DNA from: Orbaceae bacterium lpD02
GTDB taxonomy: Bacteria > Pseudomonadota > Gammaproteobacteria > Enterobacterales > Orbaceae
DNA length: 64,000 bases
NCBI GenBank assembly: GCA_036251875.1
Contig: CP133960.1
Span: 2,214,258-2,278,257 of the forward strand
Direction of reading: 5' to 3'
Part shown: in pieces, positions 61,340 to 64,000 of the stretch
How the letters are laid out: each line of letters begins with the position of its first letter
Numbering within the stretch: the first letter of the stretch is position 1
The notes under the pieces: model-generated
What the model was told of the DNA's origin: nothing
The model's database searches: none
Seen by the model: the letters and a program-made list of their open reading frames with translations, nothing else
Made by a program: the position numbers and the translations under genes

Positions 61340-62325
61340 TGCAGGAGCTTGAGGCTCAGCTGCCAAAAATGAACTTTTATCGTTTTTGTCAGCTGCTCGA
61401 GCAAATAACCGATTACGAATTAAAATTGGGCACCAGTGAGTCGCCAGTTAATGATCCGTTGCGTTTTGCGCCATCGGCGGAGATGAGTTTTCCTGCTGGC
61501 GAATTGCGGTGCATTGAGCGAGAGCCGTATTTAAATCGGCCGATTACCGTACGTACTCGCTTCTTGGGATTATACGGTGTCGATTCGGTTTTACCGTCGA
61601 TTTTACTCGATGATATTGTCAAGCGCAAAGATGGCTATGAAGCGGTGGTCGATTTTCTTGATATTTTTAATCACCGTATCATTACCCAGTTTTATCGCAT
61701 CTGGTTAAAACACCATTATCCAGCTAGTTTTATTCGCGGCGGTAGCGATCCGATTTCGCAATGCTTACTTGGCTTAACGGGTCTTGGTATTAAAGGCACC
61801 AGTGAGCAAATTGGCACGCCGGTTTCGCGCTTTTTAGCGCTGCTTGGCTTAGTTACCCAGCGTACTCGCACCGCCGGAGGTATTGTTGGGGTAATTAAAG
61901 TTTTAGTACCAAACTGCGATGTTGAGGTAGAGGAGTTTTATCCTGTGCGCATGAGTGTCCCAGAGCCTGCTAAATTAGGTCGAGCAGGGATTGCGCTGGG
62001 CAGTTCAACGGTGCTAGGTAAACAATTTTTGGAGTCTAACCAAACGGTGTTGGTCAAAATTAAACCACGAGATAATACGCGTATTGATCAGCTGCTGCCT
62101 GATGGTCAGTTACACCATGATATTATGACGTTACTGCGCGCTTATTTGGGCTATCAAGTCGATGCGCAGCTTGATTTATATTTGCCTGCCCGATTTTTGC
62201 CTAAAACCCAGCTTAAATCACGAGGGGTAAGATTAGGGCAGACCGCATCGCTAATCTGTAATACTGATGCATCAACCCCAGATGTGGTGGTGAATTTAGG
62301 TCGTTATCGTGGTATTGCGGCCTAA
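61303..62325 (+). CDS. tssG: T6SS baseplate subunit TssG
   Basis: TssG is the second wedge protein, two copies of TssF to one TssG. Recognisable stretches are MNFYRFCQLLEQI, LRFAPSAEMSFPAGEL, FLGLYGVDSVLPSILLDDIV and FLDIFNHRIITQFYRIWLKHHY. The GTG at 61303 gives 340 residues and overlaps tssF by 37 bp. An ATG at 61339, overlapping the tssF stop as TAATG, is an alternative giving 328 residues. The longer form keeps the helix before MNFYRF and is mildly favoured. Confidence 0.94.
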   Translation: MESQQDITTSPLMQELEAQLPKMNFYRFCQLLEQITDYELKLGTSESPVNDPLRFAPSAEMSFPAGELRCIEREPYLNRPITVRTRFLGLYGVDSVLPSILLDDIVKRKDGYEAVVDFLDIFNHRIITQFYRIWLKHHYPASFIRGGSDPISQCLLGLTGLGIKGTSEQIGTPVSRFLALLGLVTQRTRTAGGIVGVIKVLVPNCDVEVEEFYPVRMSVPEPAKLGRAGIALGSSTVLGKQFLESNQTVLVKIKPRDNTRIDQLLPDGQLHHDIMTLLRAYLGYQVDAQLDLYLPARFLPKTQLKSRGVRLGQTASLICNTDASTPDVVVNLGRYRGIAA

Positions 62326-62400
62326 ATAGCGGTGAGTTGGTTTATATGATAATTAGCTTTTACAATAAAATCATAACGAATGTACTGATAAGGAAATAAG

Positions 62401-62919
62401 ATGAAAAAAATAATAATGATTGTTGTTACCATGTTAAGTGTATTGATATTAACTGCTTGTGGCGCGGCTCAGTCGGTGTCAGAAGGAACCGCAGGCGTGG
62501 CAAAGGCTATTTTTGTGTGGGATGTGCGCACTTTGCATCTTGATTATAGCGCGCGAGCAGAGCTTAATACTGATGATAAAAATCGCTCATCACCGGTGGT
62601 TATTCGCATGTATCAACTTAGCGATGCTAAGTCGTTTGAAGCGGCAACCTATCCCTTATTAGTTAATGATGATCGCGATTTATTAGGCAGCTCTTTGCTG
62701 GCAACCAAAGAGATTGTGTTAAAACCAAACTCGTCAATATCGGTCGATACGGCCTTTGATAAAGATGCTCAATATGTTGGTATTATGGCTTTATTTAAAG
62801 AGCCCGATTTAAAACAGAATAACTGGCGTATTTTATTGAAGAGACGCGATTTAAATATTAATAAACCGCGTGAAATTATTGCCAATAAATTTGCGCTTGA
62901 ACTTATCGCTGAGGATTAA
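62401..62919 (+). CDS. tssJ: T6SS outer membrane lipoprotein TssJ
   Basis: TssJ anchors the periplasmic end of TssM to the outer membrane. The N-terminal lipoprotein signal ends in LTAC with the lipidated Cys20, followed by Gly, which permits sorting to the outer membrane. The mature part has family blocks VVIRMYQLSDAKSFEAATY and YVGIMALFKEPDLKQNNWRIL. 172 residues. AAGGAAA precedes the ATG. It lies 75 bp after tssG. Confidence 0.95.
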   Translation: MKKIIMIVVTMLSVLILTACGAAQSVSEGTAGVAKAIFVWDVRTLHLDYSARAELNTDDKNRSSPVVIRMYQLSDAKSFEAATYPLLVNDDRDLLGSSLLATKEIVLKPNSSISVDTAFDKDAQYVGIMALFKEPDLKQNNWRILLKRRDLNINKPREIIANKFALELIAED

Positions 62920-62922
62920 GCT

Positions 62923-63345
62923 ATGGGGGCTTCGTTGTATGATACGCTGTTTGGTTTTTTTGATTCTGGTTCGATCGTCAGTGAAGTTGACGATAAAATG
63001 CAAACCATTATTAGCGTCAAAGATAATATTAGCCGAATTTTAAATAGCCGAGCAGGTGCTATTAAACACTTGCCTGACTATGGCTTGCCTGACGTGTCAA
63101 ATATTTATCAAGCACTGCCGACTTCCGCCTATGAACTGATGCGTGCGATGCAAACTACCTTGTTAAAATATGAACCGCGCCTCGCTTCGGTTGATATCCA
63201 ACTGCAAGAGAATAACGATACCATGGTTCTAAGCTATGAGCTAACTTGCCATTTTAAAGAAGGTGGGCTGGTGAAATACGGGACTTATTTTACGCCAGAC
63301 GGTAAGGCGAAGATGGATTTTAGTCATAAAAGGCAGAGGGCGTGA
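62923..63345 (+). CDS. tssE: T6SS baseplate subunit TssE (gp25-like)
   Basis: TssE is the gp25-like baseplate protein that starts sheath assembly. Its gp25 core has SVKDNISRILNSRAGAIKHL followed by PDYGLPDVSNIYQ, including the conserved Glu/Leu-rich sheath-like turn region. 140 residues. It starts 3 bp after tssJ, with GAGGA inside the tssJ end. It is the last T6SS core gene; a terminator follows. Confidence 0.95.
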   Translation: MGASLYDTLFGFFDSGSIVSEVDDKMQTIISVKDNISRILNSRAGAIKHLPDYGLPDVSNIYQALPTSAYELMRAMQTTLLKYEPRLASVDIQLQENNDTMVLSYELTCHFKEGGLVKYGTYFTPDGKAKMDFSHKRQRA

Positions 63346-63374
63346 TCTGACTTATTTAGCTTAACCGTGGCCTT

Positions 63375-63400
63375 AAAACACCCTCTCTCAAGGGTGTTTT
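63375..63400. terminator. Bidirectional terminator at the end of the T6SS operon
   Basis: AAAACACCCT (63375-63384) and AGGGTGTTTT (63391-63400) form a perfect 10-bp stem with a six-base loop. The outer A/T runs give a U tract in both directions, fitting the convergent tssE and the minus-strand gene after it. Confidence 0.9.
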
Positions 63401-63417
63401 AACCGCTAAATAACGGG

Positions 63418-63984
63418 TTATAGTACGATATCGGTATCGCTAAGGTGCTGTTTAATTATCTGAGTATTATTTTCCAGTCCAACGATAAGATCTTTTTCAA
63501 CCAAATCAATTTGAATGCGTAATTGTTTCAGTCCGTTTTCGATCGAGACATCACTTTTGGCAATGCCTTCGTGTAGTCTGGCTACTTCACGATAAAATCC
63601 TTGCGCTTGGCGTAAAAATTCTGGCGGTGTTGCTAATGTTGAGCTTGAGTATTTCATGTTATCCCAAATGAGGCTATAAAAATTAAGTGGCTCGTTGCGG
63701 GCGCCGTAATAATTCGATTTTTGTAATTTAGCCATATACTCTTTTAAGAGCAAAATATTATCTTGCAGTTCATACTGGAGTGATTTTTGTAGATAGTAGC
63801 TCTCTTTCTCGCTTTTCATATTTTCAAATTGTACTGCTTGTTTGTAACCTTGACTTGCGGCTAGAAAAACCCCCAATACTGTGGCAATAATGATAAAAAT
63901 TTGGCTCACCCAGAAACTGGCTTTCTTAATTTCATTAATGCGTTCAACATCAACTTTAGGATTGGAAATCGGAGTCTCAGACAT
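63418..63984 (-). CDS. Hypothetical single-pass membrane protein
   Basis: A 188-residue protein not recognised by family. One membrane helix (about residues 24-43, FWVSQIFIIIATVLGVFLAA) is followed by a helical, probably coiled-coil region (about 50-95) and a charged C-terminal part. It is convergent with the T6SS operon and separated from it by a terminator, so membership in the system is doubtful. The start at 63984 lies 16 bp from the window end and its upstream context is mostly outside. Confidence 0.7.
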   Translation of the reverse strand: MSETPISNPKVDVERINEIKKASFWVSQIFIIIATVLGVFLAASQGYKQAVQFENMKSEKESYYLQKSLQYELQDNILLLKEYMAKLQKSNYYGARNEPLNFYSLIWDNMKYSSSTLATPPEFLRQAQGFYREVARLHEGIAKSDVSIENGLKQLRIQIDLVEKDLIVGLENNTQIIKQHLSDTDIVL

Positions 63985-64000
63985 GATGGCAGTTCCTTAT

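Overview
The window reads as a chromosomal segment of an AT-rich gammaproteobacterium. The housekeeping proteins (RNase E, YdfG, PpnP, AdeP, GltB, SapD) look close to their E. coli counterparts, while base composition is clearly lower in GC and several E. coli gene orders are rearranged. A member of Orbaceae (Gilliamella, Frischella, Orbus type gut bacteria) would fit, but that is inference from composition and gene content, not a database match.

Layout. 1-4.4 kb: the str operon on the minus strand (rpsL, rpsG, fusA, tuf, the last cut by the window edge) with a near-consensus sigma-70 promoter. 4.7-12 kb: ghrA-ycdX, the adenine permease, ybaL, yoaE and ppnP. 12.2-15.9 kb: sapBCDF without sapA. 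16-18.8 kb: rne. 19.4-20.6 kb: a lone moaA with a probable molybdenum cofactor riboswitch. 20.7-22.9 kb: dksA, folK, ydfG. 23.1-28.5 kb: an unrecognised small gene, then the threonine operon (attenuator, thrA, thrB, thrC) with a perfect FNR-type box in front of it. 28.6-31.2 kb: nrdR-ribD and yhcC. 31.5-37.5 kb: glutamate synthase gltBD.

37.6-63.4 kb is the accessory highlight: a complete type VI secretion system (T6SS) on the plus strand, preceded by a LuxR-family autoinducer-type regulator. Order: tssB, tssC, tssK, tssL, an OmpA-domain protein, hcp, tssH/clpV, vgrG, a putative effector, a putative immunity gene, PAAR, a two-TM protein, tssM, tssA, tssF, tssG, tssJ, tssE. All thirteen core components are present and none looks broken, so the apparatus should be functional. 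VgrG ends in a transthyretin-like extension, and the DNA becomes distinctly more AT-rich exactly there. The next gene encodes a 320-residue protein with a His-Gly / Cys pair typical of clan CD (caspase, gingipain, CHAT) peptidases. Its stop codon overlaps the start of a membrane-anchored Sel1-repeat protein. I read this as an exchangeable effector-immunity module, a candidate caspase-like T6SS protease toxin with a periplasm-facing immunity protein. This is the most likely undescribed system in the window.

Functions are assigned from recognised family sequence features and gene order only; no search was run.
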